A stretch of 33,401 nucleotides of DNA from Euryarchaeota archaeon UBA182 (GTDB lineage Archaea; Thermoplasmatota; Poseidoniia; Poseidoniales; Thalassarchaeaceae): the NCBI GenBank assembly GCA_002495675.1, contig DAGH01000016.1:1-33401 (forward strand). Reading direction: 5' to 3'. Below the pieces are notes generated by a model, which was not told the DNA's origin, did not search any database, and worked only from the letters and a program-made list of their open reading frames with translations. This document shows, in pieces, positions 14,829 to 23,316 of the stretch (the stretch's first letter is position 1; the number at the start of each line of letters is the position of its first letter). Both the position numbers and the translations under genes were made by a program.

Positions 14829-15932
14829 ATGTCACCTCAAAAGAAATACCAGGTAATCGTGATTGGGGGAGGTCCAGCCGGCTCGACTACGGCGATATAC
14901 CTTGCAAAGAGGGGAATAGAGGTCCTGGTCATCGATGGCAGGGATCCGATCGGCACCCCCCTTCAATGTGGTGAGCTCGTTCCAAGTAATCAGGAAATGA
15001 AGAGGCTGTGCCCAAAGGTGCCAGAGGTCGACGACCTCTTTCAAACGCCGGAGAATGCAATCTGCAGAAAAGTCCCAGAAATGCATCTCGTGACCCCATC
15101 AGGGAAGAGGCTGAGGTACGATTTCGATGGCTTGGTACTAGATAGAGTCGCACACGATGAGGCGCTAGTTGAGAGGGCGAAGGAAGCTGGTGCGGAGTAC
15201 CTCGTTGGCGTCAGGGTAAAGAGGGTCTCAGGCAAGGATGCAGTCCTTTCGGACGGCAGGACCATACAAGCCGATATCATCGTCGGTGCGGGGGGGCATC
15301 TGGATATTATCAGAAGGACCATGTGGTCTGAGAAGTCATTGAACATCCCCGTGAAATTCGCAATAAAGGAGGGCACTCACACCGAGGCACTTGAACTCCA
15401 TTTTGGCTCTGTTGCCCCGGGGGGATATGCGTGGGTGTTCCCAAAGGACGGGTGCTCAAACATAGGTCTCGGAATCCAGACTAGGTTTGCAAGAGGAGTT
15501 AGCCTGAATTCTTATGCAGAGCGCTTTATCGATTCATACAACGGTGATACGATCTATCGTGGAGCAGGCGCACTCCCGATGTCTGGTACGATCTCTTCCT
15601 TCTCTAAGGGGAACCACGTAGTTGTGGGGGATGCCGCTGGCATGGTGTTGCCCTCAAACGGCGCTGGCATCACCATAGCAATGATAGGTGGAAGAATCGC
15701 AGCGAATGCAATAGCGGATCACATCCTAGATGGCAAGACCCTTGACGAGTATGAAAAGGAGTGGAAACGTCAGATGGGCACTGTGATGGCCAGATCAAAG
15801 AGGGCATTTGGGCTCGGCTCGATCTTGTTCAGGCTCCCGGACTGGGTTGTGGACCTGCTGTTCAACCCTATCACCAAACCATTCATCTGGCGCGCTGTGA
15901 CGTGCAGATCGCTCTTCTCATTGAGGGTCTGA
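14829..15932 (+). CDS. Geranylgeranyl reductase family flavoprotein (archaeal lipid chain saturation)
   Basis: The enzyme reduces double bonds of geranylgeranyl chains in archaeal membrane lipids with FAD. The dinucleotide-binding motif is VIGGGPAGS (11-19). The conserved QCGE (46-49, Cys47) corresponds to the catalytic-loop cysteine of archaeal reductases. YAWVFP (200-205) is the substrate-side signature, and VVVGDAAGMVLPSNGAG (264-280) is the second FAD motif. At 367 residues, length is slightly short of the usual 390-450. GAGGTGACTTGGA before the ATG gives a ribosome binding site and overlaps the stop of GGPP synthase. It overlaps the convergent methyltransferase by 15 bases. Reduction of quinone side chains is an alternative role in this family. 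Confidence 0.92.
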   Translation: MSPQKKYQVIVIGGGPAGSTTAIYLAKRGIEVLVIDGRDPIGTPLQCGELVPSNQEMKRLCPKVPEVDDLFQTPENAICRKVPEMHLVTPSGKRLRYDFDGLVLDRVAHDEALVERAKEAGAEYLVGVRVKRVSGKDAVLSDGRTIQADIIVGAGGHLDIIRRTMWSEKSLNIPVKFAIKEGTHTEALELHFGSVAPGGYAWVFPKDGCSNIGLGIQTRFARGVSLNSYAERFIDSYNGDTIYRGAGALPMSGTISSFSKGNHVVVGDAAGMVLPSNGAGITIAMIGGRIAANAIADHILDGKTLDEYEKEWKRQMGTVMARSKRAFGLGSILFRLPDWVVDLLFNPITKPFIWRAVTCRSLFSLRV

Positions 15933-16640
15933 GGGGGCAAGACCCTCCCATATCGTCGCCATACCCGGAAATATCACCTTCGCTTTGACCTCATCAAATC
16001 CGACTTCGTTCATCATTTCCACATAATCTCTGGTCGTTCCAAAATGGACATAGGTCTTGGTTAGCCATTTCCATGGATGGTCCTCGACGCCACAGATCCA
16101 CCTTGCATAGCCTCCGACCCAGTACTTCATGTATCCATGTCCGAGCCACCCATGGACAGCGTTTATTTTCGCAGGATCTACAATTACTAACTTCCCTCCC
16201 GGTCTTAGCACTCTTAGTGTCTCGGAGAGACCTGCTCTTTTGTCAAACCAATCACGGAAGGAAAAAAGCGTACATGCTGCATCGAAGGAATTGTCTGGAA
16301 ATGGGAGTTTTTCGGCTGTGCCCTCGACGAATTTCGCCATGGGATCCCCACGCTCCCTCCTCTTTGCATTGACTCTGGGTTCTGCGGCCTCGAGCATTGC
16401 TTGTATTGGGTCGAGGCAAGTCAGATTCCGACCATCCAAAATTTCGGCAAAAGAACCCGGGCCACAACCAATTTCTAGGATCTCACCATCTGCCGGCAGT
16501 CTTGCAGCGACCATCTTCCTCCATCGATCAACCTGCCTGAATGTTGCAAAACGATTGATTTTGTCATAGACCGGTATCGTCGCTTCTAGATTCCTTTGGA
16601 GCTCGTTCCAATCGACGTCTCCCATCCCTTCAGCGTCCAT
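15918..16640 (-). CDS. SAM-dependent methyltransferase, UbiE/MenG-like
   Basis: The class I methyltransferase core shows motif I EIGCGPGSF (56-64), an acidic motif II LTCLDPIQAML, motif III EKLPFPDNSFDAACTLFSFR and post-motif LRVLRPGGKLVIVDP. The N-terminus YDKINRFATFRQVDRWRK resembles UbiE/COQ5 (Y..iN...s.g....WR), which methylates quinone precursors, so a role in quinone synthesis is plausible but not shown. A neighbouring ATP synthase and geranylgeranyl reductase fit a membrane or energy theme. ATG at 16640 is used; ATG at 16625 is an alternative. AAATACC about 28 bases upstream could be its TATA element. Confidence 0.85.
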   Translation of the reverse strand: MDAEGMGDVDWNELQRNLEATIPVYDKINRFATFRQVDRWRKMVAARLPADGEILEIGCGPGSFAEILDGRNLTCLDPIQAMLEAAEPRVNAKRRERGDPMAKFVEGTAEKLPFPDNSFDAACTLFSFRDWFDKRAGLSETLRVLRPGGKLVIVDPAKINAVHGWLGHGYMKYWVGGYARWICGVEDHPWKWLTKTYVHFGTTRDYVEMMNEVGFDEVKAKVIFPGMATIWEGLAPSDPQ

Positions 16641-16690
16641 GGTGGTTATCCCTGAGAGTGGGGGGTATTTGGCACATTGTGAGGGGCGGG

Positions 16691-16733
16691 TTGTTGATGG
16701 AGAAAATTGTTGATATTGGTCAACATGATATAC
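16691..16733 (+). promoter_or_regulatory. Promoter region of the ATP synthase operon, with repeats
   Basis: A TATA-like ATGATATAC lies at 16725-16733, which would start transcription near 16756, about 14 bases before the atpH ATG. Just upstream, TTGTTGAT occurs twice (16691-16698 and 16707-16714, starts 16 bases apart), and TGTTGA (16708-16713) with TCAACA (16720-16725) forms an inverted repeat. These copies touch the TATA element and could be a regulator site. Confidence 0.4.
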
Positions 16734-16769
16734 CCCCTGTTGGTGGCCACATCTGAACAGGCGGTCATC

Positions 16770-17084
16770 ATGAGTAAGAACGATGTTCTCAAGGCAATTA
16801 GAGAAGCGGAATCTGAAGCGACTAAGTTATTGGAAACCGCCAACAAAGAGGCTGCTTCGATCCTATCCACCGCCAGAAGTGACGCATCCGAGATAGTCGC
16901 AAAAGGGAGGACCAACGCAGAGGCAGAAGCTCAAGCCCTGATTTCCGCCGCGAGGAAGGAAGCCGAGAAAGCAGCAGAAAAGACCAGGAAGGCAGGGAAC
17001 AAGGAAATCGACAACCTGAAGTCCGATGGTGAGTCAAATCAGAAGAAAGCCGTTGACGCAGTCATAGGATCGTTCACCCAGTAG
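16770..17084 (+). CDS. atpH: A-type ATP synthase subunit H (peripheral stalk)
   Basis: At 104 residues it is almost wholly heptad coiled coil rich in Ala, Glu and Lys (IREAESEATKLLETANKEAA), like AhaH/NtpF, which pairs with subunit E in the peripheral stalk. It is first in the operon, as in methanogens and Thermoplasmata relatives. The frame opens at 16707, but ATG at 16770 starts the typical sequence and sits about 14 bases after the predicted transcript start. The stalk resists rotor torque between the membrane subunit I and the A3B3 head. Confidence 0.88.
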   Translation: MSKNDVLKAIREAESEATKLLETANKEAASILSTARSDASEIVAKGRTNAEAEAQALISAARKEAEKAAEKTRKAGNKEIDNLKSDGESNQKKAVDAVIGSFTQ

Positions 17085-17107
17085 GTTTCTTCAGTCAGGT
17101 GGATAGA

Positions 17108-19228
17108 ATGGTCGGGGAATACACCAACAAGAGGGTTGGGAGGTTGATTGCTGCGGGCTCAAGATCTCTCATTGACGACGCCGTTAGGGTCATCTCGAGG
17201 TTAAAAGCCATTCACGTGAACGAGTATGAAGACGATCAAGAGGGCTTCAACCTCGGAACTCCCTCGGACAACAACGATTCTATCGGCAACCAACTGTCAA
17301 CCTACAGGTCCATCGTGTCCCAGACGGGTGCAAAAGGCCCATTGGAGGCCGTGTCTATGGACTACGCCAGGGGCACAATCAGTCAAGATTTCACAGCTAC
17401 TGTCGAAAATCTGGTTCATATGTTTTCACGTATTGACCAAATAAAAGATGAGATGAACAACATCTCTGGTGAAATCGAGGTTCTGACAAAACTTGCACCA
17501 TTAGGTATTGACCTTGATCTTCTTGGAGGCTACTCATCCATCACAAGTTTTGTCGGAACATGCCTCAAGCCATCACAGATAACGGACATGAAACTCCCCG
17601 AAGGAGTCTTGATGGCGACCAACAACGATATTGTGGCAGTTTTCTGCACTCCTCAACACCAAGCCATGATGTCTTCACTCCTGGAGTCCTCTGGGTTTCA
17701 ACCACTGGAGATCCCCTCGGGCCAAGGTTCAGTGCCCGATCTGATCCAAGATACTGTGAATGTTCAGACGGAATTAAGCCAGGAGCTCGTTTCGATCGAA
17801 ACTAAAATTCAGAATTGGACAGAGGAACATGGGGCTGAGTTGTGTGTCGGACTGGAACTCCTAGAGATGGATTTCTCCGAATCCGAGGCTCCCGTCAAGA
17901 TTGCAGTCACAGACCACACATTCGTGATTGACGGTTGGGTCACTGATGATAGATCCGAAGAAGTAATTGAAGCCTTGAACCCCTATTGCCAGCACATCGA
18001 ATACGAACCGGTGAAACCATCGATATTGGATCACCATCACCATGACCATCATTCGTCCGAGCCAAAGCCTCCCGTCGCTTTCGGAGACCACGGGGCCTCC
18101 GCGCCAATGGAACTACTCACGGACGCCATAGGAAGGTCGGACTATGGAAAGATGGATCCGACAGTATTCATGCTGTTCTCCTACCCGCTCTTTTTCGGAC
18201 TCATGCTGGGTGACATGGCCTACGGTCTGCTAACGATATCCTTGGGCCTCATAATCCGCCGTTCTTTCCCAGAAGACAGTGCAAACCAGCTCACTAGGTA
18301 TTTTGGGATGCTTCTGATCTACATCGGCACCGCCACGGTCTTCTTCGGATATCTTTATGGCGAATTTGCAGGGTTTGAGTTCCTCCCACACGCGTACCCG
18401 AAATATGCTACCGAAGCTGCCTGCAACTATGAATGGGCTAACGGAGCTTGCTACAAACTCGCAGAGGGTGTTCCAGCCTGGGCCTCATGGATGACGGCCC
18501 TCTATCCAGACGGTGGCAAGATCCACTACGTACTCGAATTGCCATATGATCTAACATTGGCATATCCCTTCCATCGCGTCTCTTCGGACTTGATGAATCT
18601 CATCGTCATAGCCATCTACATCGGAGTATTCCACCTCATGGTTGGGTTCGTTCTTGGCGCGATCGACGAATTCAGGGTGGGCCACGGATGGCAGGGAGCA
18701 CTGTACGGGAAATTTTCATGGATGATAATAATGGTGGGCGGATTCCTGTTTTGCTATGATTTTTACAAGGAGGACACGATCCACGTCCCCGGTTTAGGAT
18801 TGGTTTCAATCGGACTAGTTCTACTGGTCGTTCACTTGATGCATGAGGGCCTTCCCCTAGCGATATCCATCATTCTAGCCCCAATAGAGGCCATTGGCCT
18901 TCTCTCTTCCACACTTTCCTACATCAGGCTGTTTGCCGTCGGCATAGTCGGTGTAAAGATAGCTTACGCCGGGAATGACATGCTCTACTCTGCCGCCGTC
19001 GAGGGTTTTCAAGATGGGGGCACTGGAATCCTCATCGGAGTAATAGCCCTGGTGGGATGGTTTGGGGTACAGATGTTTGCATGGGTGCTGGGCCTCGTCA
19101 GCCCCAACATACACGCAGTCAGATTACATTTCGTTGAGTGGATGAAACAATTTTACGTAGCAGAGGGCGAGCCCTTTGAGGCATTCGGCTTCGAAGAGAG
19201 ATACATCGAGGTGGACAAAACAACATGA
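17108..19228 (+). CDS. atpI: A-type ATP synthase subunit I (a subunit, stator of the ion channel)
   Basis: The N-terminal half (to about residue 355) is cytosolic and contacts the stalk; the C-terminal half has about seven hydrophobic helices. The channel helix STLSYIRLFAVGIVGVKIA holds the essential Arg, and FSYPLFFGLMLGDMAYGL is the conserved first membrane block. The frame opens with GTG at 17099; ATG at 17108 is preferred because AGGTGGA lies just upstream. Two odd points: a His-rich linker (DHHHHDHH, bases 18029-18052) joins the two halves, and the loop after FFGYLYGEFAGF carries a Cys pair eight residues apart and is longer than I would expect. Length is 706 residues. Confidence 0.95.
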   Translation: MVGEYTNKRVGRLIAAGSRSLIDDAVRVISRLKAIHVNEYEDDQEGFNLGTPSDNNDSIGNQLSTYRSIVSQTGAKGPLEAVSMDYARGTISQDFTATVENLVHMFSRIDQIKDEMNNISGEIEVLTKLAPLGIDLDLLGGYSSITSFVGTCLKPSQITDMKLPEGVLMATNNDIVAVFCTPQHQAMMSSLLESSGFQPLEIPSGQGSVPDLIQDTVNVQTELSQELVSIETKIQNWTEEHGAELCVGLELLEMDFSESEAPVKIAVTDHTFVIDGWVTDDRSEEVIEALNPYCQHIEYEPVKPSILDHHHHDHHSSEPKPPVAFGDHGASAPMELLTDAIGRSDYGKMDPTVFMLFSYPLFFGLMLGDMAYGLLTISLGLIIRRSFPEDSANQLTRYFGMLLIYIGTATVFFGYLYGEFAGFEFLPHAYPKYATEAACNYEWANGACYKLAEGVPAWASWMTALYPDGGKIHYVLELPYDLTLAYPFHRVSSDLMNLIVIAIYIGVFHLMVGFVLGAIDEFRVGHGWQGALYGKFSWMIIMVGGFLFCYDFYKEDTIHVPGLGLVSIGLVLLVVHLMHEGLPLAISIILAPIEAIGLLSSTLSYIRLFAVGIVGVKIAYAGNDMLYSAAVEGFQDGGTGILIGVIALVGWFGVQMFAWVLGLVSPNIHAVRLHFVEWMKQFYVAEGEPFEAFGFEERYIEVDKTT

Positions 19229-19265
19229 CATTCCTGCACAGCATGGAAAAAAAGGAGGAAAAAAA

Positions 19266-19565
19266 ATGAAGAAAAATATGATGAGAGGAACGAACGCACT
19301 GATGGCCTTGACCGCGATCACGATGATTGCATCAGTAGTCACAGCACAGGAAGTAGACAACCCCAGCACGGTCGAGGCATACAAGTACATCGGCGCTGGA
19401 ATAGCACTGGGTCTATGTGGAATCGGAACAGGATACAGCCAGAGCCAGATCGGCGCTGCCGCTGTGGGCATGGTAGCTGAGGGAGGCAACTTCGGCCGAG
19501 CCCTTCTGTTTACAGTTCTGCCTGAGACAATCGTACTCTTCGGACTACTAGCGTTCTTCCTCTGA
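19266..19565 (+). CDS. atpK: A-type ATP synthase subunit K (c ring) with N-terminal signal-like segment
   Basis: The c subunit forms the rotor ring. The two-helix hairpin is clear: GAGIALGLCGIGTGYSQSQI, loop GMVAEGGNFGR, then ALLFTVLPETIVLFGLLAFF with the ion-binding Glu in LPET. Before it is an extra hydrophobic stretch (MRGTNALMALTAITMIASVV, then TAQEVD) that looks like a cleavable signal peptide, making 99 residues where mature c subunits have about 70-80. ATG at 19266 has GGAGG with a 6-base spacer, the best ribosome binding site of the operon, as expected for a subunit needed in many copies. Whether protons or sodium ions are used cannot be read safely. Confidence 0.93.
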   Translation: MKKNMMRGTNALMALTAITMIASVVTAQEVDNPSTVEAYKYIGAGIALGLCGIGTGYSQSQIGAAAVGMVAEGGNFGRALLFTVLPETIVLFGLLAFFL

Positions 19566-19580
19566 GCAAAACCGCTCAGA
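19561..19580 (+). promoter_or_regulatory. Intercistronic hairpin at the end of atpK
   Basis: TCTGAGC (19561-19567) and GCTCAGA (19574-19580) pair perfectly around AAAACC. The first arm contains the atpK stop codon. A hairpin just after the c-subunit gene could protect or end a fraction of transcripts, raising c-subunit expression over downstream subunits. It could also be a chance pairing. Confidence 0.45.
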
Positions 19581-19610
19581 AGAAAACGAACGACCTAACG
19601 AGGATGTACT

Positions 19611-20174
19611 ATGTCTCTGGATTCACTCTCAAATCAAATCAAAGCCGAAGCAAAGGCGGAGGCTGAGACGATAATCAAGGCTGCGGAGAAGCAGGCCAAA
19701 GGGATACGCAAAGAAGCTGAGGATGAGGCAAAGACCCATGTGGATGCCGCTCTGGCGAGGGCAGAAAAAGACGCCAAGCAGATCTCAGTCGAAGTTGTAG
19801 CGAGCGTCAGGCAACAGAATCAGAATGCAGCCCTGATGGCTAGGCGAGCTGTTCTGGATGCCGCTTATGATGCAGCCACACTGGCAGTCTCCAAGTCGAA
19901 TATGAAAGGAAGAAGCAAACTGATCAAGTCCCTGGTTGAAGATGCGAAGGATCAGGGCGAGAAAGACATGGTACTCCACCCTGTTGAGACCGATAGAAAG
20001 GAGATAGAGGGACTGAAACCCGGATTCAAGATTGGAGAGTCCGTATCGGGATTGGGAGGCTTCACTCTCGTTTCCTCCGATGGATCAGTCCTCTTGGACT
20101 ACAGGTTCGACTCGCGACTGGACGCGGCTTGGAAGGAATCTCTCGCTGAGGTTAACGATATCTTGTTTGGATGA
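19611..20174 (+). CDS. atpE: A-type ATP synthase subunit E (peripheral stalk)
   Basis: The first 95 residues are a long coiled coil (IKAEAKAEAETIIKAAEKQA), followed by a globular C-terminal domain with GLGGFTLVSSDGSVLLDYRF, the usual subunit E signature (GG..l...dG.i..d.t...R). It pairs with subunit H to form the stalk that holds the A3B3 head. Length 187 is normal. It starts 45 bases after atpK, beyond the hairpin, with ACGAGGATGTACT upstream. Confidence 0.94.
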   Translation: MSLDSLSNQIKAEAKAEAETIIKAAEKQAKGIRKEAEDEAKTHVDAALARAEKDAKQISVEVVASVRQQNQNAALMARRAVLDAAYDAATLAVSKSNMKGRSKLIKSLVEDAKDQGEKDMVLHPVETDRKEIEGLKPGFKIGESVSGLGGFTLVSSDGSVLLDYRFDSRLDAAWKESLAEVNDILFG

Positions 20175-20187
20175 AAGGGGGGAAAAC

Positions 20188-21237
20188 ATGGCACAGACTG
20201 TTGGCAAAGCGAACTACGCTGCATCCTCGGCCCGTGCCAAATCAAGGAAGTCATCCCTCATCGACAAAGTCAGAATGAAACAACTACTGCAACAAGACGT
20301 AAATGCGCTTTCCGCAAGCATTGCAGACTCAGGATACAGACCGGACCTAGATGTATATGCCTCGCGTCTCGACGGAGCCGAACTGATTGAAGCGGCCTTG
20401 TCGCACAACCTCGACAGAGACCTAGCAGAAGTCCTCCACTTCTGCACAGGGGCTGTTCGAGACCAGGTGGCAATCTATGCACAGAGATTCGAATTCGCGA
20501 ACGCAAAGACGGTACTGAGAGCCATCCACAGCGGTGCTGACTCGGATGTTCTGAGAACTGAAATCCTTCCAGAGGAGAATCACAGCAATAAGAAGTGGTT
20601 GGAACTTACTACCAAGTCGAAGACACTCGCTGAGGCAATTTACAACATGGGATCAACCCCTTGGGGTAAGGCACTCTCGAGATTACCCGAAGGATCCACC
20701 TTGCAAGAGATGGAAGACGCTCTCGACAAGGCGTACTACTCACACGCACTCGACTCGGTCTCCGCCCCCGGCTCAGATTTTACGCTGAAGAAGTACCTGA
20801 AAACAGAGATCGACCACAAAAACATCGTCAACATACTCAGATCGATCCGGCAGGGGATTGACCAAGATACAATGGCCAAGATAATGATCCCAGGTGGGCA
20901 ATCCATATCCAAGGAAACACTTGCATCGATGGTGAAAGAAAAATCCTCGATCGACGCGATAGAGACACTTGTCAAGAAGTCGCATGGCTTCGACTCACGT
21001 GGACTCATTGAAGCCATTGAAGCCTCAGAGGAGGGAACACTCGACCCGGTGATCCAACTACTCGTAAAGAAGCGAGATGCACTTTTGTACAGCATGTCCC
21101 ACAGAAGTCCCGTTTCCGTGCTTCCCGTGGTTCATTACATCGAGAGTAAGACCCACGAGGTTCAGAACCTTCGTTTGCTCGTCAGAGGCAAGGCAGCTGG
21201 CTTGTCAATCGAGGTCATCAAGGAGCATATGAGGTGA
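20188..21237 (+). CDS. atpC: A-type ATP synthase subunit C (d-type socket subunit)
   Basis: Subunit C links the central rotor shaft (D, F) to the c ring. The family features are an all-helical 349-residue protein with NYAASSARAKSRKSSLIDK at the start, three repeated helical units, and the C-terminal block VLPVVHYIESKTHEVQNLRLL followed by RGKAAGL and EVIKEHMR. The frame opens at 20032 inside atpE; ATG at 20188, with AAGGGGGGAAAAC upstream, is the real start, 13 bases after atpE. Confidence 0.94.
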   Translation: MAQTVGKANYAASSARAKSRKSSLIDKVRMKQLLQQDVNALSASIADSGYRPDLDVYASRLDGAELIEAALSHNLDRDLAEVLHFCTGAVRDQVAIYAQRFEFANAKTVLRAIHSGADSDVLRTEILPEENHSNKKWLELTTKSKTLAEAIYNMGSTPWGKALSRLPEGSTLQEMEDALDKAYYSHALDSVSAPGSDFTLKKYLKTEIDHKNIVNILRSIRQGIDQDTMAKIMIPGGQSISKETLASMVKEKSSIDAIETLVKKSHGFDSRGLIEAIEASEEGTLDPVIQLLVKKRDALLYSMSHRSPVSVLPVVHYIESKTHEVQNLRLLVRGKAAGLSIEVIKEHMR

Positions 21238-21241
21238 TTCA

Positions 21242-21541
21242 ATGGAAATAGTTGTGATAGGGTCTCATGAATTCACATTGGGCTTCCAACTCGCTGGCGT
21301 TACCCGCCTACATCATCCCTCGACAAACAAGGAGATGGAATCAACCATCAACGATTTACTGAAAGATTCAACCGTCGGCATAATCGTCGTCGACAACTCA
21401 GATCTCGCCCAACTCTCGGAAAGACTCCGAGAGAGGATCGCAGAGAGCATCACGCCGACTGTACTGGGCATCGGGACTCAAGAGGATAACACCTTGAGAG
21501 AATCGATAAAATCAGCACTAGGTGTTGATTTGTGGAAATAA
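21242..21541 (+). CDS. atpF: A-type ATP synthase subunit F
   Basis: This is the small rotor-shaft partner of subunit D. The Rossmann-like fold opens with MEIVVIGSHEFTLGFQLAGV, matching the family (vIGd.d...GF.LaGv), and continues with VGIIVVDNSDLAQLSERLRE and TPTVLGIGTQ. At 99 residues it has the normal length. GAGGTGATTCA in the tail of atpC is an excellent ribosome binding site, so the two genes are likely translationally coupled with a 4-base gap. Confidence 0.95.
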   Translation: MEIVVIGSHEFTLGFQLAGVTRLHHPSTNKEMESTINDLLKDSTVGIIVVDNSDLAQLSERLRERIAESITPTVLGIGTQEDNTLRESIKSALGVDLWK

Positions 21542-21559
21542 AAAAACGGAAGTGAAAAA

Positions 21560-23302
21560 ATGAGCAAAAATGAAGGAGTCATCTATAGAATATCTGGGCC
21601 TGTTGTAACCGCTACGGGCATCGAAGCAAGAATGTATGAGGTTGTCAGGGTGGGCAATGAGAAACTGATGGGGGAGGTAATCGAGATCCACGGGGACCAA
21701 TCCGTGATCCAGGTCTACGAAGACACATCCGGGATCAGGCCGGGGGAACCTGTTTTGAGCACTGGTCAGACCCTATCAGTTCAACTGGGCCCTGGCCTAC
21801 TAACCCAAATTTATGACGGGATTCAACGACCCTTGCAAACTCTGGAGGAGGTCATGGGCGTTTTCATCACGAGGGGCGTTGATGCAGATGGCCTGGACCT
21901 CGAGAGGAAATGGGACTTCGTCGCAACAGCCTCGAAGGGAGATGACGTTCTTGGCGGTCAAGTGATCGGAACTGTCCAGGAGACAGACACAATCACACAC
22001 AAGATTATGGTACCACCAAAGGCATCTGGAAAGATCAAATCCATCAAATCAGGAGAGTTCAATGTCACAGAGACGGTTTGCACCCTCGAGGACGGCACTG
22101 AAATCAAGATGATGCAGGAATGGCCAGTTCGTCACCCTCGCCCATTCTCACAGAAATACGCACCTGACACTCCATTGGTCACTGGGATGAGGATTCTTGA
22201 CTTCCTATTCCCACTTGCAAAGGGTGGAGCGGCTGGCATTCCCGGTCCATTCGGCTCTGGAAAAACAGTCACTCAACAATCCTTGGCCAAGTACTCCGAT
22301 GCCCAACTGGTGGTCTACATAGGTTGTGGGGAGCGTGGCAATGAGATGACCGAGGTTCTCGACGAATTCCCTCACCTAATCGACCCAAATACCGGCAAGC
22401 CATTGATGAACAGGACAGTGATGATTGCCAACACATCCAACATGCCAGTCGCAGCCAGAGAGGCTTCCGTATACACTGGAATCACGATCGCCGAATACTT
22501 CCGCGATCAGGGCTACGACGTCGCTCTAATGGCCGACTCCACAAGTAGATGGGCCGAAGCAATGAGGGAGATATCTAGCAGGCTCGAGGAAATGCCCGGA
22601 GAAGAGGGATACCCAGCATATCTTTCCAGCAGGTTGGCCGAATTCTATGAGAGGGCTGGCAGGGTTGAGACGCTAAACGGGGAAGATGGATCTGTGACCG
22701 TCATAGGAGCGGTCTCTCCCCCTGGTGGAGATATCTCGGAGCCAGTGAGCCAAGGCACACTCAGGATCGTCAAGGTGTTCTGGGGCCTGGATGCAGGTCT
22801 CGCTAGACAGCGGCACTTCCCGGCAATCAATTGGCTAAGCTCGTACTCATTGTACCCACAGAGCCTAAACCAATGGTTCAGGGACAACATAGCTAGCGAT
22901 TTTCCCGAGGTCAGAACTCAAATCAGTGCACTTCTGAAAGTTGAGGCTGAGTTGCAGGAAATCGTACAACTGGTGGGATCAGACGCCCTCCCAATGGATC
23001 AACAGCTCACACTCGAGGTTGCCAGGATGATCAGGGAATACTTCCTTCAACAGAATGGATTCGATCCAATAGACGCATACAGCGGTGTACAACAGCAATA
23101 CGCCATGGCGCAGGCAATTCTCACATTCCAAGAGGAAGCAAAGAAAGCAATGGCAGCTGGGGCGAGATTGCAAGATGTCGTGAACGTCCAATCACGCACT
23201 GAGTTGATGAGAGCCAGATTTGCTGAGGGGTACTTGGACAAGATCGGTGGCCTCGTTGAGGCCATGGTTGCAGAAATTGCTGCGACGGCGGAGGCCAACT
23301 GA
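21560..23302 (+). CDS. atpA: A-type ATP synthase catalytic subunit A
   Basis: This is the nucleotide-hydrolysing or synthesising subunit of the A3B3 head. GPFGSGKT (229-236) is the P-loop, followed by VYIGCGERGNEMTEVLDEFP with the catalytic Glu. The A-type-specific bulge region lies between about residues 110 and 190 (GRVHP-like DTITHKIMVPP). MADSTSRWAEAMREISSRLE and AVSPPGGDISEPV are conserved. At 580 residues it has normal length. Subunit A genes sometimes carry inteins; none is present here. The gap to atpF is 18 bases. Confidence 0.98.
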   Translation: MSKNEGVIYRISGPVVTATGIEARMYEVVRVGNEKLMGEVIEIHGDQSVIQVYEDTSGIRPGEPVLSTGQTLSVQLGPGLLTQIYDGIQRPLQTLEEVMGVFITRGVDADGLDLERKWDFVATASKGDDVLGGQVIGTVQETDTITHKIMVPPKASGKIKSIKSGEFNVTETVCTLEDGTEIKMMQEWPVRHPRPFSQKYAPDTPLVTGMRILDFLFPLAKGGAAGIPGPFGSGKTVTQQSLAKYSDAQLVVYIGCGERGNEMTEVLDEFPHLIDPNTGKPLMNRTVMIANTSNMPVAAREASVYTGITIAEYFRDQGYDVALMADSTSRWAEAMREISSRLEEMPGEEGYPAYLSSRLAEFYERAGRVETLNGEDGSVTVIGAVSPPGGDISEPVSQGTLRIVKVFWGLDAGLARQRHFPAINWLSSYSLYPQSLNQWFRDNIASDFPEVRTQISALLKVEAELQEIVQLVGSDALPMDQQLTLEVARMIREYFLQQNGFDPIDAYSGVQQQYAMAQAILTFQEEAKKAMAAGARLQDVVNVQSRTELMRARFAEGYLDKIGGLVEAMVAEIAATAEAN

Positions 23303-23316
23303 AGGAGGGATCATGA

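Noticed and set aside
19266..19565. Sodium-specific c ring based on Gln in helix 1 and ET in helix 2
   Set aside because: Haloarchaeal c subunits also carry LPET-type motifs, so the ion cannot be assigned from these residues alone.
21560..23302. Intein in atpA
   Set aside because: The gene is 580 codons and colinear with intein-free subunit A, with an uninterrupted P-loop.
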